Source: Lutibacter sp. B2 (lineage in GTDB: Bacteria > Bacillota > Clostridia > Peptostreptococcales > Thermotaleaceae). Taken from it: a stretch of 64,000 nucleotides of DNA. The DNA is taken from assembly GCA_015686845.1 (NCBI GenBank), contig JADPRS010000021.1, positions 1 to 64,000 on the forward strand. Reading direction: 5' to 3'. Under the pieces are notes generated by a model. That model did no database searches and was not told where the DNA came from. It was given only the letters and a program-made list of their open reading frames with translations. Position 1 is the first letter of the stretch. Each line of letters starts with the position of its first letter. This document shows, one piece after another, positions 63,421 through 64,000 of the stretch. A program made the position numbers and the translations under genes.

Positions 63421-64000
63421 ATGAGAAAACTATTAGAAAGATTTAATTTAAATAAGATTAAAGACTATGTTTTTCAAAAAGAAATTGGTGGTGGTAACAT
63501 GTCAGCTACTGCAATGTACAAAAATAGTGAGGGTGAACATGTTCTTGTTAAATTTTTATTATATCCAAGAAACAAATTTGAATTAGATAGATTTTATCAA
63601 GAAGTTTCTTCGATGAAAAAAATATTAAGTATAAACCCTGATGCATGTATACCTAAATTGATTACAGAAGTAGTTCAAATAGAAGATACTCAAATATACT
63701 ATTTTATGATGGAGTATATTGATGGCATACCTTTGAGTAATATTATTGATAGTAGTTCTGAAATCTTAACAAATATAAACATAGCAAGAATAATGAGAGA
63801 CTTAACTTCTATAGTATGTGACAGTTTATCTTCAGGAATACTTCATAAAGATATCCACCCTGGCAATATATTGATTTGTAACAATGAAACTAATGATTAT
63901 AAATCATTAGTTTTGCTTGACTTTGGTGTATCAGAATATTGGTGGAAATCTCACTGCATGGGCTCTGTAGAAGATGCTTTTAGACACATAGGAGCAGTTT
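63421..64000 (+). CDS. Protein kinase-like protein (partial, runs off the window)
   Basis: The first 193 residues of a protein kinase-fold enzyme; the 3' end lies outside the window. Seen: glycine-rich loop EIGGGNMSATAMY (about 21-33), ATP-anchoring Lys in VLVKFLL, hinge MEYIDG, catalytic loop HKDIHPGNILI with Asp, and the metal-binding LLDFG. It belongs to the eukaryotic-like / ABC1- or aminoglycoside kinase-related group; protein, lipid or small-molecule targets are all possible. AGGAGG ribosome-binding site six bases before the ATG. Confidence 0.85.
   Translation, partial: MRKLLERFNLNKIKDYVFQKEIGGGNMSATAMYKNSEGEHVLVKFLLYPRNKFELDRFYQEVSSMKKILSINPDACIPKLITEVVQIEDTQIYYFMMEYIDGIPLSNIIDSSSEILTNINIARIMRDLTSIVCDSLSSGILHKDIHPGNILICNNETNDYKSLVLLDFGVSEYWWKSHCMGSVEDAFRHIGAV

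Overview
This is an AT-rich window from a low-GC Firmicute. The organism is most likely an anaerobic, amino-acid-fermenting member of the Clostridia. Pointers are the gene families (glutamate 2,3-aminomutase, split glycine decarboxylase, sodium/alanine symporter, many M20 peptidases), a selenocysteine peroxiredoxin, strong Shine-Dalgarno sites, and dense intrinsic terminators. No rRNA, tRNA or CRISPR array was seen. The right end cuts a kinase-like gene.

Left part (1-9.3 kb): a lipoprotein, a small membrane protein and a partly decayed stretch are followed by a sigma-54 activator gene. Next comes a sigma-54 (-24/-12) promoter that should drive a formimidoyltransferase and a YjiH-type membrane protein. 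An alanine/glycine:cation symporter faces them.

9.3-18.3 kb: a complete Lsr-type autoinducer-2 system. lsrR-lsrK-cupin-lsrF and lsrA-lsrC-lsrD-lsrB diverge from a shared control region with two good sigma-A promoters and a long inverted repeat. A cupin sits where LsrG would be expected.

18.6-34.8 kb: metabolism. asd-hom-lysC and thrC-thrB diverge (aspartate to threonine). Two M20 amidohydrolases precede an AbgT-type transporter. A selenoprotein peroxiredoxin has an in-frame UGA. A yjdF riboswitch precedes yjdF. Then come an M20 peptidase, glutamate 2,3-aminomutase and a MalY/PatB-type lyase.

34.8-42.9 kb: an accessory region. It contains a dispersed agr-like peptide quorum-sensing system. 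The AgrD-like peptide gene (36.3 kb) lies 5.8 kb from the regulator / membrane protein / kinase / AgrB operon (40.2-42.8 kb). Between them are a secreted bacteriocin-like protein, two paralogous zinc-ribbon membrane proteins and three decayed transposase genes. A nearly identical 55-bp upstream element precedes the peptide gene and a small membrane-protein gene.

43-48.7 kb: a DUF819 membrane protein, an M19 dipeptidase and both halves of a glycine decarboxylase-like P-protein without gcvT or gcvH, then a methionine-rich repeat protein.

48.8-53.8 kb: a three-gene operon of a degenerate helicase-like ATPase, a UvrD-type helicase and a Cas4/AddB-type Fe-S nuclease. It looks like a split, uncharacterised AddAB/RecBCD-like machine.

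53.9-64 kb: an unusual chemoreceptor, PyrR-attenuated pyrF-pyrE, an anchored surface protein, a cad-type ArsR regulator with a zinc/cadmium P-type ATPase, a chemoreceptor with a shortened HAMP region, and the start of a eukaryotic-like kinase gene.
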